The notes beneath the pieces were generated by a model, which had not been told where the DNA came from, ran no database searches, and saw nothing but the letters and a program-made list of their open reading frames with translations. Shown in pieces: positions 27,225-34,870 of a stretch of 64,000 nucleotides of DNA (positions are counted from its first letter, which is position 1; each line of letters begins with the position of its first letter). Position numbers and translations under genes: made by a program. Origin of the DNA: Anaerolineales bacterium UBA6055 (lineage in GTDB: Bacteria; Chloroflexota; Anaerolineae; Aggregatilineales; Phototrophicaceae); contig DIYL01000053.1 in the NCBI GenBank assembly GCA_002428985.1, positions 455,507 through 519,506 on the forward strand, read 5' to 3'.

Positions 27225-28352
27225 ATGCAGATTCAGCAGATTGAAACATTTATTGTGCAACAAAAGCTGGAGACACCATTTTATTTTTCTCAATGGGATT
27301 ATGACACCCGCACCGTATGCCTAGTCAAAGTCACACTAGATGATGGCACATACGGTTGGGGTGAGGGGTATGGTCCGGCAATCGTCGTCCAAGCGAGCAT
27401 CGAATTTCTGAAACCATTTGTGATTGGAAGCAATCCACTACATGTCGAGACAATCTGGCAAACGATGCATCGGCGATCACTTGATTTTGCAAGACGTGGG
27501 GTTTTGGTGGCCTCCTTAAGTGCCATTGATATTGCACTATGGGATTTACGTGGGAAATTATTGAATCAACCCGTTTCAGTGTTATTGGGTGGGCAACGGC
27601 GTGACCGTGTGCGCGTTTATGCAACCGGGCTATATTTTTCTGAGGGGGATAATTTAACCGAACGCCTCGCCGATGAAGCCAAACTATATGCTGAACAAGG
27701 CTTCACAGCTATCAAAATGAAGGTCGGGTTGGGTGTCAAAAAAGACTTAGCACATATTCGTGCCGTACGAGAGGCAATCGGTGATGATATACAACTGATG
27801 ATTGATAGCAATCACGCTTTCTCGCGAAGTGAAGCCTATGAATTAGCACGAGAAGCCGAGGCGTTCAATATTTCATTTTTTGAAGAGCCGCTATCACCCG
27901 AGGATTATGAAGGCTATCATGAATTACGCCAGCGCACGACCATTCCAATTGCAGGTGGTGAGTGTGAATATTTATGTGATGGATTCCGCCATCTATTGGT
28001 TGATGCTTGTGTCGATATTGTTCAGCCAGATATTTGTGCAGCCGGCGGTTTGACCGAAGTCAAACGTATTGCGACATTGGCTCGTACATTCCATGCCGAG
28101 CTTATCCCGCATTGTTGGGGGACAGGCATAGCATTTGCAGCAGGCTTACATTTGGTCAGTACATTAGATGCGCTTCCGGGGCGATTGTATACGCCAGAGC
28201 CATTATTAGAGATGGATCGTAGTGAAAATCTACTGCGCGACAAACTGACACAACCCGTTTTTAGCGTGAATGATGGGTTTGTAGATGTTCCAACAGAAGC
28301 AGGTTTAGGGGTTGATGTTGACTTAGATTATCTGGAAGAAGTTCGTATATAA
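27225..28352 (+). CDS. Enolase-superfamily mandelate racemase/muconate lactonising-type enzyme
   Basis: This 375-residue enzyme has an N-terminal capping domain and a TIM-like barrel. Catalytic and metal residues are visible: KMKVG (KxK, about residue 165), MIDSNHAF with the metal Asp (about 190), FFEEP (Glu, about 218), GGECE (Glu, about 246), and PHCWGTG (His, about 297). The KxK and His pairing fits acid-sugar dehydratases or racemases that abstract an alpha-proton next to a carboxylate. AGGGA lies upstream of the ATG. It stands alone, with no sugar pathway genes nearby, so the substrate is open. Confidence 0.88.
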   Translation: MQIQQIETFIVQQKLETPFYFSQWDYDTRTVCLVKVTLDDGTYGWGEGYGPAIVVQASIEFLKPFVIGSNPLHVETIWQTMHRRSLDFARRGVLVASLSAIDIALWDLRGKLLNQPVSVLLGGQRRDRVRVYATGLYFSEGDNLTERLADEAKLYAEQGFTAIKMKVGLGVKKDLAHIRAVREAIGDDIQLMIDSNHAFSRSEAYELAREAEAFNISFFEEPLSPEDYEGYHELRQRTTIPIAGGECEYLCDGFRHLLVDACVDIVQPDICAAGGLTEVKRIATLARTFHAELIPHCWGTGIAFAAGLHLVSTLDALPGRLYTPEPLLEMDRSENLLRDKLTQPVFSVNDGFVDVPTEAGLGVDVDLDYLEEVRI

Positions 28353-28359
28353 AGGTAAT

Positions 28360-28387
28360 GGTAGCCTAACATGAGGCTACCAATCTT
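28360..28387. terminator. Terminator hairpin between the enolase-superfamily gene and the ccm operon end
   Basis: A perfect 8-bp stem GGTAGCCT/AGGCTACC with a 6-nt loop lies between convergent genes, followed by a T-containing tail on both sides. It is likely shared. Confidence 0.65.
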
Positions 28388-28395
28388 ATATTTTG

Positions 28396-29268
28396 CTAAT
28401 CGTCTTCAGCCAATTGTTGAATTACTGCGAGGTCTTTTTGTAAGCTGCGTGACCTCCACCAAATACTCAGCAATAATAGTGCGACTGTTCCTAACGATAC
28501 AACCAGACCCAATATCAGGTAACTGGTGTTATCCGGTGTGACAAAGAAGCCAAGCAACGCAGTGTTGTATGCATTCGCAATGTCTGAAAAATTGTCGATA
28601 CTGCCTTCTACAATTGCCAGATAGCTATCATTACCAAACACCCAACCCATCGCTTCAAGTGAATCAGTTGTTTGTCGTGTCCATTCACCACTCGATAGAA
28701 TCATGGTTTCAGGGTCGCTCAAATCGGTTGGATCAATATCGGTGAGTGCCTCAAGCGCTACAGCAATTTCTGGCGTTGGATCATTTTGATCATCATCACC
28801 ATGTGCAATCGTCACCATCGTGATTTCAACATCAGGGTTATTTTCAATGAAACTGATGACATAACTACGGCCGCCATCAACCCGCGCCATTGCCGAAGCT
28901 GTTGTATCATCATCTAGACGATAAACCAATACTGCCCATGTTCCATCAGCAAGATTGACTTTCTCGCTGTATGTTGGCTCTGGCAATTCTGTTTCAAAAA
29001 ATGCTGTTAGATCCGCTTCTGCTGCAACAATCGAGTCTGTTTCATACACAACATTGGTGCGGATTGTAGCCTGTGCATCTGGCAAATAAAACTGAGCAAT
29101 CGTATCAGTGCTTTGATTATCCCATCCCTCTAACACGGGAGTATTAAAGGCGTACGATTGGAAATATGGGATAATAGGTAATTCGCTATCAGTTGCTTCA
29201 TCCTGTGCCAACACACCAATAACACCAAGAATCGCCCACAATAGGGCAAGTAAATAACGTGTTTTCAT
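28396..29268 (-). CDS. Exported protein with C-terminal membrane helix, last gene of the ccm operon
   Basis: This protein of about 290 residues starts at ATG 29268; an overlapping GTG start at 29283 is possible. Residues 1-25 form a signal peptide (ends VLAQ), followed by an acidic extracytoplasmic domain of about 210 residues, one membrane helix (about 248-272) and a short charged cytosolic tail (WWRSRSLQKDLAVIQQL). It sits exactly where ccmD usually follows ccmC, and its C-terminal helix plus tail resembles CcmD. I infer a possible CcmD-like role, but the large outside domain is not recognised. Confidence 0.7.
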   Translation of the reverse strand: MKTRYLLALLWAILGVIGVLAQDEATDSELPIIPYFQSYAFNTPVLEGWDNQSTDTIAQFYLPDAQATIRTNVVYETDSIVAAEADLTAFFETELPEPTYSEKVNLADGTWAVLVYRLDDDTTASAMARVDGGRSYVISFIENNPDVEITMVTIAHGDDDQNDPTPEIAVALEALTDIDPTDLSDPETMILSSGEWTRQTTDSLEAMGWVFGNDSYLAIVEGSIDNFSDIANAYNTALLGFFVTPDNTSYLILGLVVSLGTVALLLLSIWWRSRSLQKDLAVIQQLAEDD

Positions 29269-29275
29269 ATCTATC

Positions 29276-30028
29276 TTACTCACTCAGCAGTTGAACTTTA
29301 AGTCGATTAATCGCTTCCATCCGATTTTCGAGGCGATAGCGATACCACATAATCGTAATCGGCATCAATGTCAGCCAGACAATCATGCTAGGAACCAAAG
29401 CCATAATCACGCCACTGGTCGCCTCAAATGTCCCTTGAGCATTTTGTGGGCTTGCCCCAATAATCACAGGGTGGATTGTTTCGGGTACAATGCGGATGAT
29501 AAACAGGGTAATCAATACACTGACAAACGCAAAAATCCCATAGACTGACAGAAAACCTTTTTTACGAACAGGATCTTCAATCCCCGCGCGAAGCATCAAA
29601 TAGGCAGCATAGGTCAATACCATAATTGCCGCTGATGTCAGGCGTGGATCCCATGTCCACCATGTATTCCAGATAGGCGCAGCCCAGATCGAACCAGTGG
29701 CTAAATTAATGCACGAGAATGCGAGTCCAACTTCCACACCAGCAACTGCAATTTTGTCCCAGCGGTCATCACGTTTCCATAAATACATAATGCCACCAAT
29801 GACTGTCGCCCCAAATGCAGTAAATGCACCGAAGAATGACGGCATATGGATATAGAAAATCCGTTGAATTTCGCCTTGTTCAATATCTGTACCGGCGACA
29901 AATAATCCCAAAACAAGCGTGATTAAAAAGCCGACGACCGTTACAAACGTCAACATCTTGAGTAAAATCGGAATCGGTTGCGGTTGAATTGCCTGTTCAA
30001 CAGGCAAAGATTTTGCTTTGGCTACCAT
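29276..30028 (-). CDS. ccmC: Haem export/handling protein CcmC
   Basis: This protein of about 250 residues has six membrane helices and is part of the CcmABCD complex that loads haem on CcmE on the outer face of the membrane. The Trp-rich periplasmic haem-binding motif reads WNTWWTWDPRLT (about residues 125-136), with a His before it in IFYIHMPS and another in ETIHPV near 185, the two axial-ligand positions of the family. ATG 30028 follows AGAGG; an N-terminal extension of about 25 residues is normal. It lies 61 bp after ccmB in the same operon. Confidence 0.93.
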   Translation of the reverse strand: MVAKAKSLPVEQAIQPQPIPILLKMLTFVTVVGFLITLVLGLFVAGTDIEQGEIQRIFYIHMPSFFGAFTAFGATVIGGIMYLWKRDDRWDKIAVAGVEVGLAFSCINLATGSIWAAPIWNTWWTWDPRLTSAAIMVLTYAAYLMLRAGIEDPVRKKGFLSVYGIFAFVSVLITLFIIRIVPETIHPVIIGASPQNAQGTFEATSGVIMALVPSMIVWLTLMPITIMWYRYRLENRMEAINRLKVQLLSE

Positions 30029-30089
30029 AATATGAAATACCTCTAAAACTACAAAGTTCGTATGATTGAGTTGATTTATAGGGTTGATG

Positions 30090-30767
30090 CTATTCTTCGA
30101 CAACAAACCCATACAAGAACACACATAAAACCAAATAAATAACACTAATTCCGGCTAATAACTGTACCCAAACCACCCAGTCAGATTGTGGGCTACCGTC
30201 TAAAATACCTGTCGTTGCTCTTACTGCTGTCAGCAAAAATGGCAAGACGATGGGTAACATCGTAATCGGCAATAGAGCTTCCCGCGCACGGGTTTGTACT
30301 GTCATGGTAGCAAGTAATGTACCAATCGTCGAAAATCCGAAAATACCGACAACGGTTGTTAATATCACCCACGAGTCAATCATGGGTTTGTTATATAGCA
30401 CCGTCATCACAGGTAACATCACCAACCCGACGATTAATGTGAACAAGTAATTGCCAACGAGCTTGCCAATAAAGATAGCAGAGCGTGATACGGGGGCAAG
30501 CAACATCGCATCAATATTACCTTGATCGCGTTCCATTGCCATACTACGATTAAAACCGAGGATACTCGCAAAAATCAAAGTCACCCATAAGACACCACTG
30601 ACGGCCTCTTCACGGGCGATGCGGTCAAGCTCAAGTGCAAAACTGAATATCAGAATACTCAAAAATCCAAATAACACCATCACACTGACAAGTTCACGTG
30701 ATCGTACCTCAGCGCGCAAATCTTTGCTGATAATCGCCAATACAGTCGTAAAAAACGGTGTTTTCAT
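30090..30767 (-). CDS. ccmB: Haem exporter membrane subunit CcmB
   Basis: This 225-residue protein with six membrane helices has the CcmB signature FGFLSILIFSFALE and the cytosolic coupling segment ERDQGNIDAMLLAPVSRSAIFIGK (about residues 78-100, given here in part by position). Later it has TIGTLLATMTVQTRAREALLPI and a LPIVLPFLLTAV block. It pairs with CcmA and CcmC as the membrane part of the ABC-type complex that releases holo-CcmE. Its start overlaps the ccmA stop by 4 bp. Confidence 0.93.
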   Translation of the reverse strand: MKTPFFTTVLAIISKDLRAEVRSRELVSVMVLFGFLSILIFSFALELDRIAREEAVSGVLWVTLIFASILGFNRSMAMERDQGNIDAMLLAPVSRSAIFIGKLVGNYLFTLIVGLVMLPVMTVLYNKPMIDSWVILTTVVGIFGFSTIGTLLATMTVQTRAREALLPITMLPIVLPFLLTAVRATTGILDGSPQSDWVVWVQLLAGISVIYLVLCVFLYGFVVEE

Positions 30768-31498
30768 CGTGTGCTTGCTACTCCGGTCGCCTGAGTATAT
30801 ATCGTCGCCAATTCATTAGCAGACAACTGCTCAACATTGTCCTGATATGCAATTTTACCGCGTGATAGGATAATTGCACGGGTGGCAAGTTGTGGCACAC
30901 GTTGTAATTGATGTGTCGTCATAATAATTGTACGTTGGGTATTGTGTGCATCTTTTAACAAGCCATACAACATATCACCTGCATCTTGATCAAGTCCGGT
31001 ATACGGTTCGTCAAAGAAGAGGACATCCGGCTCATGAATCAGCGCACGAGCAATACTCAATCGTTGTTGCATCCCGCGTGAAAATGTACGGACAAGGCTA
31101 TCAGCTCGTTTATGTAAGCCAACTTGACGCAACAATTCGGCAATACGTGTTTCACGGACTTCAGCAGACAAGTTATATAGCTTGGCAAAAAAGTTCAAGT
31201 TCTCATAGGCGGTCAAATTTTCGTAGAGCAACGGTTTATGGCTGACCATGCCAATTTGTGCGCGTACAGCCATCGCTTCGGATGGTATTTCCCATCCACC
31301 TATACGAATCGTCCCTTGCGAAGGTTTGCTCAGCCCACTCATCAAGCGCAATAGTGTTGATTTACCACTACCATTAGGACCCAACAGCGCCACAAATTCG
31401 CCTTGATATATCGTTAAATCAAGCGACTTAAGAACAGGTAACAGACCATAAATTTTCGTCAGGTCGCTAATCTCAATCATGACGTTTTGGTCTGTCAT
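30764..31498 (-). CDS. ccmA: Haem exporter ATP-binding subunit CcmA
   Basis: This 244-residue ABC ATPase has Walker A GPNGSGKSTLL (about residue 40-50), a Q-loop-like IGMVSHKPLLYENL, the ABC signature FSRGMQQRLSIARAL (about 140), Walker B DVLFFDEP and a switch His in TTHQLQRV. With CcmB and CcmC it powers release of haem-loaded CcmE during cytochrome c maturation. A GMxxH-type segment in place of the usual Q-loop is common in CcmA. It starts 6 bp after the cytochrome lipoprotein gene, in the same operon. Confidence 0.93.
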   Translation of the reverse strand: MTDQNVMIEISDLTKIYGLLPVLKSLDLTIYQGEFVALLGPNGSGKSTLLRLMSGLSKPSQGTIRIGGWEIPSEAMAVRAQIGMVSHKPLLYENLTAYENLNFFAKLYNLSAEVRETRIAELLRQVGLHKRADSLVRTFSRGMQQRLSIARALIHEPDVLFFDEPYTGLDQDAGDMLYGLLKDAHNTQRTIIMTTHQLQRVPQLATRAIILSRGKIAYQDNVEQLSANELATIYTQATGVASTR

Positions 31499-31504
31499 AG
31501 GTGT

Positions 31505-33328
31505 TTAACTGGCTCCAGTCGGTGCGTTATTTTTATTCATAAGTTTAGTCAATTGATCTTTTAATTCATTACGTTGTTTTTGATAAACATCATGATTAAT
31601 TTGACCATTCTCGTGCATTTCATCGAGTTCTGCGATCTGTTGAATGAGTTTATCAACCGACCGCGCGTTACTATTTCCTCGATTACTGAGAATAATGAGA
31701 ACAATGACAATCAGTACAACCGCCCCCACAAAAATCAGCAAAATTGGGAGCAATGTATCACTTGTAACAACGGTATCATCTTCGCTCGTTGTGATAAATG
31801 GATTCCCTGCAATTTCAACAACAAGTGCTGGCTCGGTTTCGATATTGAGCTCGGCTGTATACATACGCAGATTTTCGTCGGTATTGCCAGATTCAGCCAA
31901 GATAAAGGTGTCGCCAACCACCTCAAGGTTATTCGACACCGTCACTGTCACATCAGCATCAATCACATTCGTAAACGGTTGGTCGAGGATTGCTCCAGCA
32001 GCATATGGAACAAAATATTCCACCCGTACCTCATGCTCATTACCAGGTGGGATCGGATACGTGTCAATAACAGATGTAGGAATATCTTCGACATCATCAA
32101 TCACGATATACCTACCATTGGCATCACCACTGGTTATCAGCACACCAACAGGGAATTGAACTAGGAGAACTGCTTCGCGTCCATCACCAATTGCGCGCCC
32201 TGTCGTAAACATCCGATCCGAACTATTGTTGTAACGGATAAACTGTGTCACCCGTAATCCAGTCCCAATATCAGGAACATCAATCGGATCAATAAACAAA
32301 TCCATACGGGAAATGCTAACCACAAATGGGTCATCTGTCAGATCATAAATTGTGATGGTCTGATCGTAATCCACATCCTCAGGATGCCCTTCCAACAATG
32401 TATTGGTGTATAACCGCTCACGATAAACCGCACCAACATTGTACGTATAGGCTGTTGTCAGAGGGATGTCCTCAAAAGCAAACGTATTATCTGGATTGAC
32501 GGTGGTCTGGACAAATTCAAATCCATCACGCTGATTCCCGTACTGCATTTGAACGACAGTATCTTGCGGAATTTCACCACCTGCCGTGCCATGTTCAATA
32601 ACACCTGTAAATACTCCGATATTTTCTACCGATGCGGTATCAGCTTCGGGTACTGTATCAGGGATGAATGCGATACTCCCACGATTTTCAACAGATAGCG
32701 ACCGCGCATAAGCTACAGCAGCACGAATTTCATCTTGTGATAAAGTGCTTCCGAAATTGTCACGATCAATCGTATTGCCAAAACTCACATCACTAATGGA
32801 TACAGCAGATTCGTGATCTGTTAAAGTATTGACAACATCGCAATCTGCACATTTATCCGCCCAAACTTGTTCGCCGAGCGTTAGCATCTCTTCATCATAT
32901 GCTAGTGTATATGCATAATATGCCACATCCCAACGCTCTTGCATCGTTAATGCATTTTGCCACGGCGGCATCAAGTTTTCGATGCGTCCATTGGTGATGA
33001 TGTCATACCATTCCAAAGGTGTATCAAGGCTATTCTGCGCGATGTCAGTCATATCTGGTGGTTGCGAAATACTACCTTCTTGCACCAACTCACCTTGACC
33101 ATTCCCATTCTCACCATGACACGCCGTACAGTTCATCGCAAAAATCAATGCGCCATTTTCAACATCGGGTGCAGTTTGTGGGAAAAGGGGATCATCTTCT
33201 ACTACCTGAGGAATTGGCGTCGCAATTGGAACAGTCGACACAATCTCAGGTTCGCCACCCAACCCAGTACATGCTGACGCAACGATAATCGTAAATATCC
33301 ATAGTGCAGTAAATTTTATTTTTGACAT
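31505..33328 (-). CDS. Lipoprotein cytochrome c with one intact and one degenerate haem site, plus SHOCT-like tail
   Basis: This 607-residue protein has an N-terminal lipoprotein signal with Cys20 in ASAC-T. A cytochrome c domain follows with CTACH (residues 67-71) and Met ligand candidates in NLMPPW. A second cytochrome-like domain has CADCD at 160-164, where His is replaced by Asp. Then come about 300 residues of beta-rich domains, a membrane helix at about 527-549, and a cytosolic SHOCT-like helix pair (HENGQINHDVYQKQRNELK). It lies between ccmI-like and ccmA, and its start overlaps the previous stop by 1 bp. It may be an electron carrier or a thiol/haem-handling factor for maturation. Confidence 0.8.
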   Translation of the reverse strand: MSKIKFTALWIFTIIVASACTGLGGEPEIVSTVPIATPIPQVVEDDPLFPQTAPDVENGALIFAMNCTACHGENGNGQGELVQEGSISQPPDMTDIAQNSLDTPLEWYDIITNGRIENLMPPWQNALTMQERWDVAYYAYTLAYDEEMLTLGEQVWADKCADCDVVNTLTDHESAVSISDVSFGNTIDRDNFGSTLSQDEIRAAVAYARSLSVENRGSIAFIPDTVPEADTASVENIGVFTGVIEHGTAGGEIPQDTVVQMQYGNQRDGFEFVQTTVNPDNTFAFEDIPLTTAYTYNVGAVYRERLYTNTLLEGHPEDVDYDQTITIYDLTDDPFVVSISRMDLFIDPIDVPDIGTGLRVTQFIRYNNSSDRMFTTGRAIGDGREAVLLVQFPVGVLITSGDANGRYIVIDDVEDIPTSVIDTYPIPPGNEHEVRVEYFVPYAAGAILDQPFTNVIDADVTVTVSNNLEVVGDTFILAESGNTDENLRMYTAELNIETEPALVVEIAGNPFITTSEDDTVVTSDTLLPILLIFVGAVVLIVIVLIILSNRGNSNARSVDKLIQQIAELDEMHENGQINHDVYQKQRNELKDQLTKLMNKNNAPTGAS

Positions 33329-33747
33329 TATGAACCTGTCGTTTCCGCTTTTGAAAGTTCATGATAATCAGGGTCGCTACCATCACGATAAGCCAAAATA
33401 GCCTCCTCAATCGCAGCGTCAATATCACTCATTTCGAGATGATCACTCGTCACAAGGCTATGTTCGCGGTCAAGTTGATCCTGTACGCGCAATAACCGTA
33501 TCCCGCGATACACCCACACTTCACGCTCTTCATTGTAGTCCGTCTCATTGATCTTGCCTGTTGCATGGTCTTCATCAAGATCATGAATATTCGTCAGTAC
33601 CCGTTCATAATATGCTTGAATACGGTCATATTGTTGCTGTAATGCCAAATCAACAGTCTGCTGATGCGGACGAACAAATGGATAGACAACAATCAAGAAG
33701 ATGATGCCTGTGATGATAAGTGATAGAATTAAACCAGTTATACTCAT
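33328..33747 (-). CDS. CcmI-like membrane protein
   Basis: This 139-residue protein has one N-terminal membrane helix (about residues 5-24, ending in VVYPFVRP) and then a cytosolic alpha-helical stretch with YERVLTNIHDLDEDHATGKI and ETDYNEEREVW. That pattern is shared by CcmI N-terminal parts and by SHOCT-like linkers. The TPR domain of full CcmI is absent. In the Ccm system CcmI chaperones apocytochrome to the CcmF/H ligase. Its position directly after ccmG with an ATGA overlap, and before the cytochrome gene with a 1-bp overlap, supports a maturation role. Confidence 0.65.
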   Translation of the reverse strand: MSITGLILSLIITGIIFLIVVYPFVRPHQQTVDLALQQQYDRIQAYYERVLTNIHDLDEDHATGKINETDYNEEREVWVYRGIRLLRVQDQLDREHSLVTSDHLEMSDIDAAIEEAILAYRDGSDPDYHELSKAETTGS

Positions 33748-34340
33748 GATGGCTCCGCGAGTAAGGTTTCGATTGTTTCGCTGAGGGTATCATATCTAAC
33801 TGTACCAATGATAAATTGATGGACATTACCCTCTTTATCAATGATGAAGTTTTCTGGTGCACCTTGAATATGATACATATTAGCGACAATTTCACCGATA
33901 TCTTCACCATTCGGATACGTTATTCCAAATTCGTCAACAAATTCCAGTGCTTTTTCGCGCGAACTTTCTAGCCAATTAACACCGATGATGATAAATCCCT
34001 CATCCTTATAATCAGCATAGAGCGCTTGTAGTTCAGGGGCTTCTTCACGACATGGAGCGCACCAACTCCCCCAAAAGTTAACCAACACAACTTGTCCACG
34101 ATAATCAGACAGTTGGAAATCTGTCCCATCAAATAATTCTAGGTAAAAGTTCGGAGCTGCACCGCTTGTTGGCTGCGTCAGATTCTGTTGAGATAATTGT
34201 ATACCGAGTACCATCGCGACAGCAACAATACCTGCAATCAAAACAATTGATCCAGCAGTTAATCGTTTGGGTTTGCCCTCAGTATCTTCATTTTTGGGCT
34301 TATTCGGTTCTAAAAATTCCAGATTATCGATTTCACTCAT
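33744..34340 (-). CDS. ccmG: Thiol-disulphide oxidoreductase CcmG/TlpA-like
   Basis: This 198-residue membrane-anchored thioredoxin-fold protein has an N-terminal cytosolic stretch of about 28 residues, a membrane helix (about 30-48), and then the redox domain with FWGSWCAPCREEAPEL (active-site CAPC, about residues 90-93). The cis-Pro segment is GAPENFIID, which matches CcmG/ResA better than generic TlpA. It keeps the apocytochrome CxxCH cysteines reduced on the outer face. It lies 17 bp after ccmH. Confidence 0.9.
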   Translation of the reverse strand: MSEIDNLEFLEPNKPKNEDTEGKPKRLTAGSIVLIAGIVAVAMVLGIQLSQQNLTQPTSGAAPNFYLELFDGTDFQLSDYRGQVVLVNFWGSWCAPCREEAPELQALYADYKDEGFIIIGVNWLESSREKALEFVDEFGITYPNGEDIGEIVANMYHIQGAPENFIIDKEGNVHQFIIGTVRYDTLSETIETLLAEPS

Positions 34341-34357
34341 ACCATTTCCATTAAAGG

Positions 34358-34870
34358 TCAGCGACGTGCTAACAAATCTTCCTCGAGGCGTTTGCGGTAG
34401 TCATCATCTGTCTTAGTGTCTTGTGTAACGTAAACGGGCTCGTTTTCAAGTTTGAGCTTTTGATGTTGACTAAAACGGGTGAATGTATAGATACCGAGCC
34501 CTAGAGAAACAATCACAGTCAGAATCGGTGCAATAATTGTCAACGCACGCAAAACAGGGTCTTGTGGCGTACCAACAACATTATCACCGAAGCGAGCAAT
34601 AAAACTATCAATGATCTCTGCTTCGGTTTGTCCTTCAGCCAGTTGGCTACGGATTTCTTCTTTCCATTCGAGACAAGTGATTGTACGACATTCATCCAGC
34701 GGAATGTTCTCACATACCGGACAGTACATCTTTTCAGCGACATCATTGACTTGATTATCCGAGATAACTGTATCTTGTGCGAGCACTGGCAATGACAGTA
34801 CCAACAAAGCGATCGCAATCAATAGTTCGTAAGGGCGAGGCATTCCCCACCCATTTTGTATCATCTTCAT
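34358..34870 (-). CDS. ccmH: Cytochrome c maturation protein CcmH with extra cysteines
   Basis: This 170-residue protein has an N-terminal signal or anchor (about residues 12-32) and the CcmH thiol motif in EKMYCPVCENIPLDEC (the family usually reads LRCxxCQN). A three-helix domain EIRSQLAEGQTEAEI and RFGDNVVGTPQ follows, then a C-terminal membrane helix (about 108-130) and a cytosolic tail. Two further cysteines (DECRTITC) follow the CxxC after a short insertion, which is unusual. CcmH reduces apocytochrome thiols and works with CcmF. Its start overlaps the ccmF stop by one base. Confidence 0.9.
   Translation of the reverse strand: MKMIQNGWGMPRPYELLIAIALLVLSLPVLAQDTVISDNQVNDVAEKMYCPVCENIPLDECRTITCLEWKEEIRSQLAEGQTEAEIIDSFIARFGDNVVGTPQDPVLRALTIIAPILTVIVSLGLGIYTFTRFSQHQKLKLENEPVYVTQDTKTDDDYRKRLEEDLLARR

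Noticed and set aside
31574..32164. 196-residue open frame on the plus strand inside the cytochrome lipoprotein gene
   Set aside because: It is antisense to a clear cytochrome gene, has no ribosome site, and its composition looks like a mirror of the coding strand.
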